A stretch of 64,000 nucleotides of DNA from Fagopyrum homotropicum. Its lineage: Eukaryota; Streptophyta; Magnoliopsida; Caryophyllales; Polygonaceae. The translations under genes and the position numbers were made by a program. This document shows, one piece after another, positions 54,740-64,000 of this stretch; within the stretch, counting starts at the first letter, position 1, and the number at the start of each line of letters is the position of its first letter. The stretch covers positions 52,735,001 to 52,799,000 of the forward strand of contig BSWB01000002.1 of the NCBI GenBank assembly GCA_033239125.1, read 5' to 3'. A model generated the notes under the pieces. The model was not told the origin of the DNA, ran no database searches, and saw only the letters and a list, made by a program, of their open reading frames with translations.

Positions 54740-55215
54740 ATTGTTGTGACCTACTAATTCGTAGGTCCTTTTGATCTAATGATTTTGGGTCGTTTTGACC
54801 TAATGATTTTTGGGTCGTTTTGATCTAATGATTTTTGGATCATTTTGACCTACTGGTTTTTGGATCGTTTTGACCTATAGATTTTTGGGTCGATTTGACC
54901 TAATAATTTGTGGGTCGTTGTGACCCACTGATTTGTGGGTCGTTGTGACCCAATAATTTGTCGGTCGTTGTGACCCAATATGTGTGGGTCGTTGTGACCC
55001 ACTGATTTGTGTGTCATTGTGACTTATTGATTCGTGGGTCGTTGTGACATACTAATTTGTGGGTCGTTGTGACCTACCGATTCATGGGTTGTTGTAATTT
55101 ACTGATTCGTGGGTCGTTGTGACCTAATAATTTATGGGTCCTTGTGATCAACTAATTTGTGGGTCCTTAAAATCTACTGATTTGTGGGTTGTTTGTGACC
55201 TACTAATTTGTGGAC
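54740..55215. repeat. 25-bp hairpin minisatellite, block 4
   Basis: Same monomer, about 18 units, more diverged. Confidence 0.8.
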
Positions 55216-55799
55216 CGTTGAACTATTAAATTCGTAATTCTTATTTTATCAATATAATAAATATACATCTATATACTTTATCAAAACAAAAAACACTAAC
55301 TCTTGACGTGCCACCCCACTTTTTTTCTCTAATTAAACTTTTTATTAAATCACGAATTAAGCTAATAAATCCTTTTTTTACTAAACCATAATTAGCCTAA
55401 ATCTTTTTTAATTAGTTCCTATTTTAAAGTATTTTATTTGGATTACTAACTAATTCCGATTACAATAACATTTCCTCTTCTTTTAATTTTTTTCCAAATA
55501 TTTAAAATTAAAAGATATTGTTCATAAGCCTATCTCATACCCGTAAGCTTAACTTCCTTCCTATCTATATACTTTACTAAAATAGAAGATACTAATGGTG
55601 ATGTGGCGCTCCACATTTTTATCGGATTAAATCTTATACTAAATCACGAATTAAGCCAATAACTTTTTTTTACTAAACCTTAATTATTTTGTATAATATG
55701 AATTTTGTTATCCCACATCGGTTATCACAGAAGAATGACACTTTGACAACATGTATAAATAGACCTACAAGGTTTGAAGATTATACAAATTATACATTT

Positions 55800-56160
55800 C
55801 TAGACCTTTGTAACCTACTAATTTTTGGATCGTTGTAACCTACTGATTTATAGTTCGTCTTGACCTAATGATTTGTGGGTCGATTTGATCTAATAATTTG
55901 TGGGTCGTTGTGACGCACTGATTTGTGGGTCGTTGTGACCTATGAATTTGTGGGTCGTTATGACCTATGAATTTGAGGGTAGTTGTGACCTATGAATTTG
56001 TGGGTCGTTGTGACCTATTGATTCATGGGTTGTTGTGACCTATTGATTTGTGGGTAGTTGTGACCTACTGATTCATGGGTCGTTGTGACCTACTGATTCG
56101 TGGGTCAGTGTAATCTACTGATTTGTGGTCGTTTGTGACCTACTGATTTGTGGATCGTTG
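55800..56160. repeat. 25-bp hairpin minisatellite, block 5
   Basis: About 14 units, including GACCTATGAATTTGTGGGTCG variants. Confidence 0.78.
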
Positions 56161-56504
56161 AACTATTAAATTCGTAATTCTTATTTTATCAATATACTAA
56201 ATATACATCAATATAATTTACTAAAACAAAAGACAATAATTCTGACGTGGCGCCCCACGTTTTTTCTCGGATTAAAATTTTTACTAAATCACGAATTAAG
56301 CTAATAAATCCTTTTTTTACTAAACCATAATTATTTTGTAAAATATAAATTTTGTTATCCCGCATCGGTTATTAGAGAAATATGATAGTTTTATAGCATT
56401 TATAAATAGACCTATAAGGTTTGAAGATTATACAAAGCATACATTTCTGGACCTTTTGGTCAGAATCAAGTATAATACTTATTCATACCGGATTAGTATT
56501 TGAA

Positions 56505-56915
56505 TGTGGATTGTTGTTACCTACTAATTCGTAGGTCATTTTAACCTAATGATTTGTGGGTCGTTTTAATCTAATACCTTGTGGGTCGTTGTGACCTATT
56601 GATGCTTGTGTCCTTGTGACCTAATGATTTGTCGGTCCTTGTGATCTAATGATTTGTGCGTCCTTGTGACCTATTAATTTGTGGGTTGTTGTAACCTATT
56701 AATTTGTGTGTCGTTTGTGACCTATTGATATATGGGTCGTTTGTGACCTACTGAGCTACTGATTTTTGAATCGTTGTGACCTACTTATTTGTGGGTCGTT
56801 GTGACCTACTAATTTGTGAGTCGTTATGAGTTGTGATCTACTAATTTGTGGGGTCGTTTGTGACCTACTGATTTGTGGGTCGTTTGTGACCTACTAATTT
56901 GTGGACCGTTGAACT
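56505..56915. repeat. 25-bp hairpin minisatellite, block 6
   Basis: About 15 diverged units. Confidence 0.75.
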
Positions 56916-57264
56916 ATTAAATTCGTAATTTGTATTTTATCAATATACTAATTATATATATATATTCTATATACTTTACTAAAACAAAAGACATTAATTC
57001 TGACGTGGCGCCCCCACGTTTTTTCTCGAATTAAACTTTTTACTAAATCACGAATTAAGCTAATAAATCTTTTTTTAATTAAACCATAGTTATTTTGTAA
57101 AATATGATTTTTTTTCTTCCAAATCGGTTATGAGGAAAGGATGACACTTCGAAAACATGTATAAATAGATGTAGAGTGTTCGAGGCTTATAAAATTCATA
57201 CATTTCTCAACCTTTTGGTCATAATCAAATATAATACTTAATCATATCGGATTAGTATTTGTAT

Positions 57265-57415
57265 GTAATCATTGTGACCTACTAATTTTTTGGTCGTTTT
57301 GACCTAATGATTTTTGGGTCGTTGTGACCTAATGATTTGTGGGTCGTTGTGCTCTTGTGGATCCTTGTGATCTACTAATTTGTGGGTCCTTGTAACCTAC
57401 TGATTCCTGGACCGT
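57265..57415. repeat. 25-bp hairpin minisatellite, block 7
   Basis: About five diverged units. Confidence 0.7.
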
Positions 57416-57560
57416 TGAACTATTAAATTCGTAATTCTTATTTTATCAATATACTAAATATACATCTATATTCTGCATATTTTACTAAAACATACGAAAC
57501 TAATGTTGACGTGGCGCTCCTATGTTTTTTCTCGGATTAAATTTTTTTACTAAATCACAA

Positions 57561-57828
57561 ATTAAGCCAATTAATCTTTTTTTACTAATTGAATTCGTAT
57601 CAGATTATGGTATTTTTAAATTATATGATTATTCTTTTTCTTTAAATTATTATTTATTAAATAATAAATTAGATTTTAAAAAATTTTTATTAGTATAAAA
57701 CTTATTAATGATCAACACATGGGTTACGTGGTCTCATTTACTATGTAACACTTGACGCGTTATTTATACGAGCTCATAACATATAACTAATAAAGTTAAC
57801 AACATATAATATAGTAAAAAAATGTAAT
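57561..57828. other. AT-rich stretch before the helicase remnant
   Basis: No gene seen. The Rep part of a Helitron protein would be expected upstream of the helicase and is absent. Confidence 0.55.
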
Positions 57829-60076
57829 ATGATAAGCTATTTTATTGACAAATCCGCACAAGGTGCGGGATATACACTAGGGAAGATATACCACGTTACA
57901 CCTGGGTCTGGAGAGAGATACTACTTGAGGGTTTTGCTGAATCATATTAAGGGTCCTACATGCTACGAGGAAATTCGGACAATCAACGGTACACTATATG
58001 CCACATTTAGGGAAGCATGTTATGCTATGGGGTTGTTGGATGACGACCGGGAATACATTGACGGTATAAAAGAAGCAAGTTTTTGGGGAACTGCTGGTTA
58101 TCTTCGGAATTTATTCGTCATGTTGTATCTCTCAGGTAGCATTCGTCGCCTCATCTGGTTTGGGATGAAGTATGAAAGTACTTATCTGATGATATTCTTG
58201 CACGACAGAGAAGGGTGTTGCGTAATAATGGTATGCTTTCTTTCATGTATATGAATTTAATTCGAGTTTTGCATTATTTTTTCAATTTGTTTAGTATATT
58301 TTGTACTAGGTAAGTAAACATGTTTAACTTGGTTTATTTGTACGTAGATTTGCAATTAGATGATGTCGTGCTGCAAAATTACGCCTTGGTTGAGATAGAG
58401 AAACTTTTACACAGGAACGGCGGCAGTTTGAAGACGAATAAGTCTATGCCTTATCGTGACGAAGCCTTGATTATGGAGCAGCATAATAGACTAATTCAAG
58501 ATGAACTAAACTATGATCGATCCCAGTTATCTTTGGACCATGACAGATTGGTTTTCAGTTTCACCGACGAGCAGAGGGGAGTGTATGATCAGATTATGTG
58601 TGTTGTGTCCGCTGATAAGGGGGGGGGGTGTTTTTTCTGTATGGATACGGTGGAAAAGGAAAGACTTTTATATGGAGATCCCTTTCGGCTGGTTTGAGGA
58701 GTAAAGGTGAGATCGTTCTAACAGTTGCTTCGAGTGGTAATGCAGCTCTCTTGCTTCCAGGCGGTAGAACCGCTCATTCGAGGTTTGACATCCCAATAAA
58801 TGTTGACGAAAGTTCAACATGCAACATTCGTGCAGGTATAAACCTTATTATTCAATTATTAAAACTTCTTTTTTAATATATTGTTCATATTACACTGAAC
58901 AATATATTAATGTTTTAATCTTATATGTTTAGGTACGGATCTGGCTGAGTTAGTGTCAAAGACAAAGCTGATAATATGGGATGAAGCAGCCATGGTTAAC
59001 AAATGTTGTTTTGAAGCGCTCGATAGAAGTTTAAGGGACGTCATGCGATCTTATAATCCAGATTGCTCACTTCTCCCGTTTGGTGGTAAGGTTGTCGTTT
59101 TTGGTGGTGATTTTAGACAAATATTGCCTGTTGTAAGTCATGGAAGTAGACATGATATTGTCTTTGCTGCAATCAATGCGTCATATTTGTGGGATCACTG
59201 CACGGTGCTTAGATTAACTCAAAACATGAGGGTTATACGTGGAGTTACTGAATTAGAAGCTCGAAAGGCTAAGGAGTTTTCAGATTGGATATTGGGCATT
59301 GGAGATGGCACGGAAGGTGAAAGTGTTAATGGATAAGCTCAGATTACCATCCCCGAAGATCTCCTACTTGCATCTACAGGTGACCCGATTGCAACTATTG
59401 TTGACCATGTATATCCTTTGAGTTTCAAGAAAGAGCTATTCTCGCCCCTACCAATGAGATTGTTGAGAAGGTTAATGACTATATTCTATCACTGATACCT
59501 GGAGACGTGACAAAGTACTTGAGTTCGGATAGTATATGTCCAAGCGAAGGTTCTCTTGATGATTGTTTCTACTCGAGCGAGTTCTTGAACTGCATCAAGT
59601 GTTCTGGGTTTCCGAATCATGTCTTGAGACTGAAAGTTGGAATTCCAATTATGTTGATGAGAAACATTGATCAGTTTGCAGGGTTGTGTAACGGAACCAA
59701 ACTGATAGTTAGGAGACTTGGAAAACAAATCATCGAGGCAGAAATAATATCTGGGAACAATATAGGTCATAAGATCTTCATTCCGCAAACAGTTCTTACA
59801 CCCACATACTTGAAAATTCCTGTTAAATTTCGAATGAGACAGTTCCCAGTTATGGTATGTTTTGCTATTACTATAAATAAAAGTCAAGGTCAGTCCCTTG
59901 CACAGGTTGGAATATATTTGCCTAGACCGGTCTTCAGTCACGGCCAATTATATGTCGCTATCTCAAGAGTGACGAGCAAGGATGGAGTAAGGATTATGAT
60001 ATGTGACCCTAAGGGCAAGGTTCAAGATACTACAACTAATGTTGTATTCGACGAAGTTTTTCGCAACATAATTTAA
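57829..60076 (+). pseudogene. Helitron PIF1-type helicase, C-terminal part, decayed
   Basis: Readable segments: GERYYLRVLLNHIKGPTCYEEIRT and EACYAMGLLDDDREYIDGI (57829-58120); after a frameshift PHLVWDE and ARQRRVLRNN (58150-58230); probable intron 58231-58347 (GT…AG); LQNYALVEIEKLL; FTDEQRGVYDQI (58560); Walker A as GYGGKGKTF, with Lys for the usual Thr (about 58650); ASSGNAALLLPGGRTAHSRF; probable intron 58836-58932; LIIWDEAAM (Walker B, 58968); GGDFRQILPVV (59105); RAILAPTN region; LRLKVGIPIMLMRN; AITINKSQGQSL; YVAISRVTS (59955). This is the superfamily 1B helicase of Helitrons, which unwinds DNA during rolling-circle transposition. A run of ten G (58619-58628) and other frameshifts and stops disable it. 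Confidence 0.9.
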
Positions 60077-60502
60077 GGTACGTTAGAATTTCTTCTTCAT
60101 TTTATTTCGTTTTCAATCAATAATATCAAGCGATCATAACCCGTCCTTGAGCTTACACTTATATAAAGTTTATCTTCTTCTCTTTTTCAGGATCGGACTG
60201 TCGCGCATGTGCTCGAGGTTTCATGTCAAAGGTTATCATCGTGATTTCTATTATAATAAATATGTACACAATTTTAACTGTTTTTTGACATTATTAATAT
60301 TGTGATTTTTATAATACGTGGACACTCCTGACTTGGTATGCCCCGAACTGGGTCAACAACTATGTTGTTATTATTTTTTCTTATATGCGTATACTATTTA
60401 ACATAAACATTCGTAATCAAATCAACAAAATAATAATAAGAAAAATAAATCTATAAAAAATTACTCATACAAAAAAAACTGTAAGAAATATATTTTCAAA
60501 TA

Positions 60503-60530
60503 CCCGTGCACGGCACGGGCGCTAAACTAG
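60503..60530 (+). terminator. Helitron 3' terminus (hairpin plus CTAG)
   Basis: 7-bp GC-rich stem CCCGTGC / GCACGGG with a 3-nt loop, 7 bases, then CTAG and a following T. Fits the Helitron rule of a hairpin about 10 nt before CTRR and insertion before T. Confidence 0.88.
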
Positions 60531-61495
60531 TTTCATTACAAAATGAATTATCAGTTTTTATATATAAATTTCAAATTGATTGCCCTTAATTTCTAACAAA
60601 ACACTCAACACTGTATAGAGAATTTATAAAAAAAAAATAAAAAAATAAAAAAATTTGAGATTGAAGGAGGCGGTGGTGGTTTGCCGGTAAGTGCGATTGT
60701 GAGAAGTCTCTTATTTTGAAGTTGAATGAGAAATGATATTCTTTCAACTCTTTCTCTGTCTTCCTCGATTCTCAATTTGCTTAGAATAATCGGGAAAATG
60801 GATGCAGTCTCCTTATTCTCAATCTCTAAAGGAAAGTTTGAGCAGAAGAAATTCCTTCCTTCCTTGCTGTTTCTCCATTTCCCGGTAACCCTAGTTTCCT
60901 AAATTTGGGGGAAGTCGAAGATTCAACGGTTGCACCACCGTCGTTCAAGATGCTGCGAGATCGAGAGAGATTCGTTGCAAAGGAACCAGAATCCATGCCA
61001 GGTCTATTCCCCTTCCCTTCCTGAATATACAAATGCAATTTTTTTGGTGGTTGGATGGTTCGTGTAATCTAAGTTTGCTGGATTTTGGTAGGCTAAGTTT
61101 GAACTCAGTCGCCAGGTTAGTCTTGCCCTTAAGAATCTACGAAAGCGATGCTAGCTGGTATAACAATTAGAATATGGATGACCTTGCTTTTGTGCAATAC
61201 AGTAGCTGAGTAATTGAGTATGAAATTCTTGTGCATGATATGAAATAGAAATTGAAATTGAAATTGAAATTGAAATCGAAATCGAAATTGAAATTGAAAT
61301 CTACTATGAAATTCTTCTGCATATGAAATTGAATTTACATGAAATTGAGGTGATGCAAAGGAATCCTAAGTTAACTTTACTGCTTTCCTGAGCGTATGTA
61401 TCCACAGAGTATGAAATTCTTGTTGAGTAGCCCTATTTCTACTTGATAAACTAACTTACAAATATTATTCTCAGGCTGCAGGTTGCAGCGACTAC
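60531..61495. other. Intergenic, downstream of the B3 gene
   Basis: No supported gene. It holds a hexanucleotide run related to GAAATT at about 61243-61303, with poly(A)-rich sequence at 60625-60655. A 70-codon minus frame (60826-61038) has no recognisable domain. Confidence 0.6.
61243..61303. repeat. GAAATT-type microsatellite
   Basis: About ten six-base units, GAAATT with GAAATC variants. Confidence 0.85.
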
Positions 61496-62086
61496 CTAAA
61501 CTAAAACCTTGTGAATAATGAGGCCAAGATCGCCATGGATTCGAAAAGACCAGATTTGAACAGCATCCCCTGCGCAAAACTGATTCTCTTGCAATAACTT
61601 CATCCAATCGCTGGTTAGAGCAAGCCACCAACTACTCTTCTTCTCGTCGTAGTTCCACATTGCGATCTTCATGGGACGCATCTCAGACATAGGATTCGAC
61701 AGTGTAAAAGGGTCGACCACCATAACACTCAGTTTGTTCTTCAGCTTCCTGTTTCCACCGTCAACGTACTTTTGAATCAACTGTTCCTCTTCGGGACGCA
61801 TGAAGCTATTCTCGATCATCTTTCTGGGCATAGTGAGGCGAGCGTGATTACGGTTCATGTCCGTAGCGGTGAGTCTCTTTCTCAAGATTAGTTGGATGCT
61901 CCCTTCGTCACCGCCCTTCGCAACAATGAAGTCACGGTATCTTTGAGGGAGTTCTTGGCTATTGGGAGCAACAAGTCTTGGGCGCTTCATCCTGCGATTG
62001 GCATCGTCATCGTCGTTGAGGTAGATGACAACGCCGAACAACTTGATAAAGCGCTTAGCATCCATCAGGAGGCGGTGATGGAACAA
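61496..62086 (-). CDS. B3-domain protein (DUF313 / At2g31720-like)
   Basis: Intact single-exon frame of 196 aa. A short N-terminus with an acidic run (DDDDANRRMKRPR, residues ~25-37, the basic end could be a nuclear signal) precedes a plant-specific B3-type domain (about 65-192): LRKRLTATDMNRNHARLTMP, IENSFMRPEEEQLI, LSVMVVDPFTLS, IAMWNYDEKKSSWWLALTSDW and FCAGDAVQIWSFR. These match the plant B3 group related to At1g05920/At2g31720. The DNA-binding B3 fold suggests a nuclear transcriptional role; DNA targets are unknown for this subfamily. Start: ATG at 62086 gives MFHHRLLMDAK; the second Met (62065) is equally possible. It is the only likely functional host gene here, between a Helitron end and an LTR. 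Confidence 0.8.
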   Translation of the reverse strand: MFHHRLLMDAKRFIKLFGVVIYLNDDDDANRRMKRPRLVAPNSQELPQRYRDFIVAKGGDEGSIQLILRKRLTATDMNRNHARLTMPRKMIENSFMRPEEEQLIQKYVDGGNRKLKNKLSVMVVDPFTLSNPMSEMRPMKIAMWNYDEKKSSWWLALTSDWMKLLQENQFCAGDAVQIWSFRIHGDLGLIIHKVLV

Positions 62087-62187
62087 GAAAGAAAAGGAAG
62101 CGGTTAAACTGGAAACGAATGGTCGAATGATCGAACGTGAAAGAAAAGGAAGGAACTGATGATCGATTCAAGGAGGGAGAGGGTAAT

Positions 62188-62196
62188 GTATATATC
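62188..62196 (-). promoter_or_regulatory. Possible TATA box of the B3 gene
   Basis: Minus-strand GATATATAC about 100 bp upstream of the first ATG, followed toward the gene by a CT-rich tract (CTCTCCCTCC). Position fits a plant core promoter; there is no other support. Confidence 0.35.
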
Positions 62197-62199
62197 AAC

Positions 62200-63158
62200 A
62201 GAAATAATTAGATAGATTTTGGGAAACTAAATACTTTCCTAAATTATTTAGGATTCTATCAATTTTAATTTCTGGATAATCTTTATTCCAAATGATATGT
62301 GGTTAGTTTCCTAAATTATATCTTATGGTAAACAAAATCTATCTGTTAAACAAAATATATATCAACACAAATCCTTCGCTCCTAAATAATTTTTTAGGAT
62401 TCTATCAATTTAAATTTCCAGATCATGTTTATTACGATTTACGAAGGATATGTGGTTAGTTTCCTAAATTATTTTTTAGGCTTTCATCAATTTAAACTTA
62501 CAGATAATTAATGTTAATTATAATAATTAATATATCAATTTTTAGTTTTATCTCTAAATGATATATATACTATCAGTTTTGATAGTTTTTATAGTTAGTC
62601 ATATATTGTTTCATTAATTTAGTAATTATGTCTTTATACACTTTTTTACTTGAACTAATAAAAACAATATCTGAACTACAATACACAATGTTCAAGCTAA
62701 TGATGATGTAGATATCACAAAATTATAGCAATATGTATTTTGCTGAAAAATCCAACAGTGTAAGTAACAAGATAAATGAAGCAATAAGGCTTAACAAAAA
62801 CATGAACAATATTCATTTACATATGATATTAAATAATATTGCTCAACCAAGTTAAATTATAGTGCAACCGCTCATTTGTATTTTCTTCTTATTGATTGGT
62901 CCTCAAAAACAAGGGATGTGCAATTAATATAGTGTAAACTGTCAAACAAAGTATTTTAGTGGGATGACTAACACGGTAGAGCTTTGGTCTCTATATGAAC
63001 ACAGAATAATAGAAAACATGCATCGAAAATAAACACAAAAAAACCATATGTAAGAGCCTTAGTTCTATAGGGAACCCGCCCTTGCGGTTTTGCAGGGTGG
63101 GCGCCGGTTTTGTTAACCGTCTTGCTTTCTTTCTAATTGTCTTCCCTGTTAAGCTTTC
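62200..63158. other. AT-rich intergenic region with a triplicated palindromic segment
   Basis: No gene seen. A 70-85-bp segment recurs at about 62236-62312, 62376-62460 and 62458-62530, each with a palindrome of the CCTAAATTATTTAGG type (62238-62252, 62381-62398, 62463-62480). At 63070-63107 lies a GC-rich imperfect inverted repeat unlike its surroundings. Confidence 0.6.
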
Positions 63159-63735
63159 TGATAGCATGAATTATAGTCTATATTTTGGGGTTTGTTTGGA
63201 CGTTTTATCTTCAATAATCTGCATGTTAGCATGTATAATATGTGATTATATTACCATTTCATCTACCTTTGCGGGAATCGAGGTCTACACCTAGTTTTGC
63301 TGTAATTGTAGGTAAAATGGCACGTTTTGCATAAAAAAGGAGCAAAAGGAGTCATGAGTCATTTGGAGCTACATCCAGGGAGCATAGCCCTGGATTAAAG
63401 ATTCACTTTGGACCAGTTTTGAGAGATTTCACATTCAGTTATGACTCACCTCGGTTGACCAGAGATTCATCTCGACCGAGGTGATCCAGGGACGCCGACT
63501 CGACCGAGGCAAACACCTAGGACGCGGCGAGAATATTTTATTCTTGGCTGAGATCTTTTATCTTTGGAAGGTGATCTTATGTTTTTGGGCTTGGCTCCTG
63601 GAAGGAAGAAGATATGCAGAATCATATATTTTACCTATTTTTATGGGAAGAGATCTTTCTAAGATATTTTATCTTTGGAGGGTTATTTTCCTATAAAAAG
63701 GGTTGGATTTCCACAAATCCAACATCCCGCTTACA
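63159..63735 (+). mobile_element. Partial LTR of the element D family (G)
   Basis: Begins TGATAGCATG as D's LTRs do and follows them for about 575 bp: palindrome variant at 63468-63483, TATA CTATAAAAAG at 63691-63700, then the 9-bp stem GTTGGATTT / AAATCCAAC at about 63702-63723. Divergence is greater than between D's own LTRs. After ~63735 similarity fades. Confidence 0.85.
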
Positions 63736-63864
63736 CCGGATCATGTTATACCATCGATCAGGGTTTATAGCATGCAGCAGCCATACTCCAGTTGGGTGTA
63801 TATGTGCATATATATACATATGACATATATATAGCTTTATATGTTAGGTGTGCATACCCCGCAA
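63736..63864 (+). other. Junction segment with AT-rich TATATA/CATATA run
   Basis: Short words shared with D's LTR (GCAGCAGCC, CATACCCCGC) are mixed with new sequence, so this is either a diverged LTR type or a recombination joint. Confidence 0.4.
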
Positions 63865-64000
63865 ATGGCTCGGACTAGAGCGACATCTGTAGTAGGACGA
63901 GGTAGGGGTAGACCTCCTCTTCCTTCAGTAGTGATAGGTCAGGGACAGGTTCTCATTGTTGATCCGCCTACAACGGAGGATGTACACGAGGGGTTGTTGA
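63865..64000 (+). CDS. Start of a gag-like frame, cut by the window edge
   Basis: ATG at 63865 opens a 45-codon frame running off the window: MARTRATSVVGRGRGRPPLP, then a hydrophobic/acidic stretch. An Arg/Gly-rich N-terminus of this sort occurs in Gag of chromoviruses. The product cannot be confirmed without the rest. Confidence 0.4.
   Translation, partial: MARTRATSVVGRGRGRPPLPSVVIGQGQVLIVDPPTTEDVHEGLL

Larger units (their letters stand above)
52028..57560 (+). repeat. Tandem array of Helitron 5'-end units
   Basis: Units begin with a TC-TATATACTTTACTAAAAC-like start about 30 bp upstream of a TGACGTGKC word, at about 52028, 52365, 53242, 54317, 55268, 55564, 56207, 56967 and 57465. Long units then share TTATCCCACATCGG, a TATA-like TGTATAAATAG and a run of 25-bp repeats. 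Spacing runs from about 300 to 1,075 bp. No coding sequence. Confidence 0.8.
52028..60530 (+). mobile_element. Helitron region: 5'-end array, minisatellites, helicase, 3' end
   Basis: The right boundary is clear: hairpin CCCGTGC-ACG-GCACGGG (60503-60519) followed by CTAG (60527-60530) and a T, the Helitron 3' signature. The left boundary is less certain. TCTATTATAC at 52028 is the first of about nine Helitron 5'-like starts (TCTATATACTTTACTAAAAC). No Rep endonuclease domain was found, only the helicase part, so it is non-autonomous now. Confidence 0.75.

Noticed and set aside
52205..57415. Regular short repeats suggesting a CRISPR array
   Set aside because: No unique spacers of constant size, eukaryotic context, and the monomers are contiguous tandem repeats.
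60826..61038. 70-codon minus-strand frame next to the B3 gene
   Set aside because: No domain, short, antisense to a CT-rich untranslated-like stretch.
1..64000. Endogenous pararetrovirus sequence
   Set aside because: All RT-containing parts have LTRs, integrase or LINE features; no movement or coat protein motif was seen.

Overview
The window is nuclear DNA of a flowering plant, most likely a eudicot, from a repeat-dominated chromosome region. The evidence is Athila and chromovirus Ty3/gypsy retrotransposons primed by tRNA-Asp and initiator tRNA-Met, an L1-type LINE with a CCHC ORF1, a Pack-MULE carrying a piece of an EXO70A1-like gene with plant introns, a Helitron helicase and a plant B3-domain gene. 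I cannot name the species. Only one apparently intact host gene is visible (B3-domain protein, 61496-62086, minus strand). Almost everything else is transposable element, much of it nested.
Layout. An L1-like LINE (minus strand, remains between 41.8 and 51.8 kb) was hit by chromovirus H (15465-41838, plus strand). H was then hit by: (i) an Athila LTR, B (14896-15464), itself hit by Athila LTR C (1-362 plus 13651-14895), itself hit by the complete minus-strand Athila element A (363-13650, TSD TCGTG); (ii) the complete plus-strand Athila element D (18049-29927, TSD TGTGT), sitting in H's reverse transcriptase; and (iii) the rearranged Tekay-type chromovirus E (31409-40983, TSD TCAAG), which contains the LTR and pol remains of a relative, F. 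The LINE also carries a Pack-MULE (42865-44590, 9-bp TSD) and a hAT-like MITE (47792-48092).
From 52.0 to 60.5 kb lies a Helitron region: about nine tandem copies of a Helitron 5'-end-like sequence, each trailing a 25-bp hairpin-forming minisatellite, followed by a decayed PIF1-type helicase gene and a clear Helitron 3' terminus (hairpin plus CTAG). The B3 gene follows. The window closes with a partial LTR of the D family (from 63159) and the first codons of a gag-like frame.
How the parts work. A keeps RT, RNase H, integrase and ORF3, but gag has an in-frame UAG and the protease region has two 1-base frameshifts. D has one open frame from gag through protease, RT and RNase H but has lost the whole integrase; its two LTRs differ at only about eight sites, so it probably moved recently with integrase supplied in trans. 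The most unusual signal is that each retrotransposon family carries its own short GC-rich motif (palindromic in three of the four), scattered through LTRs, untranslated regions and flexible coding linkers: CCACGGCCGTGG (A, C), CACCTCGACCGAGGTG (D, G), AATCTCGGCCGAGATT (H), and a CCGCAGGGGCGG-type word (E, F). I know of no described function for such family barcodes.
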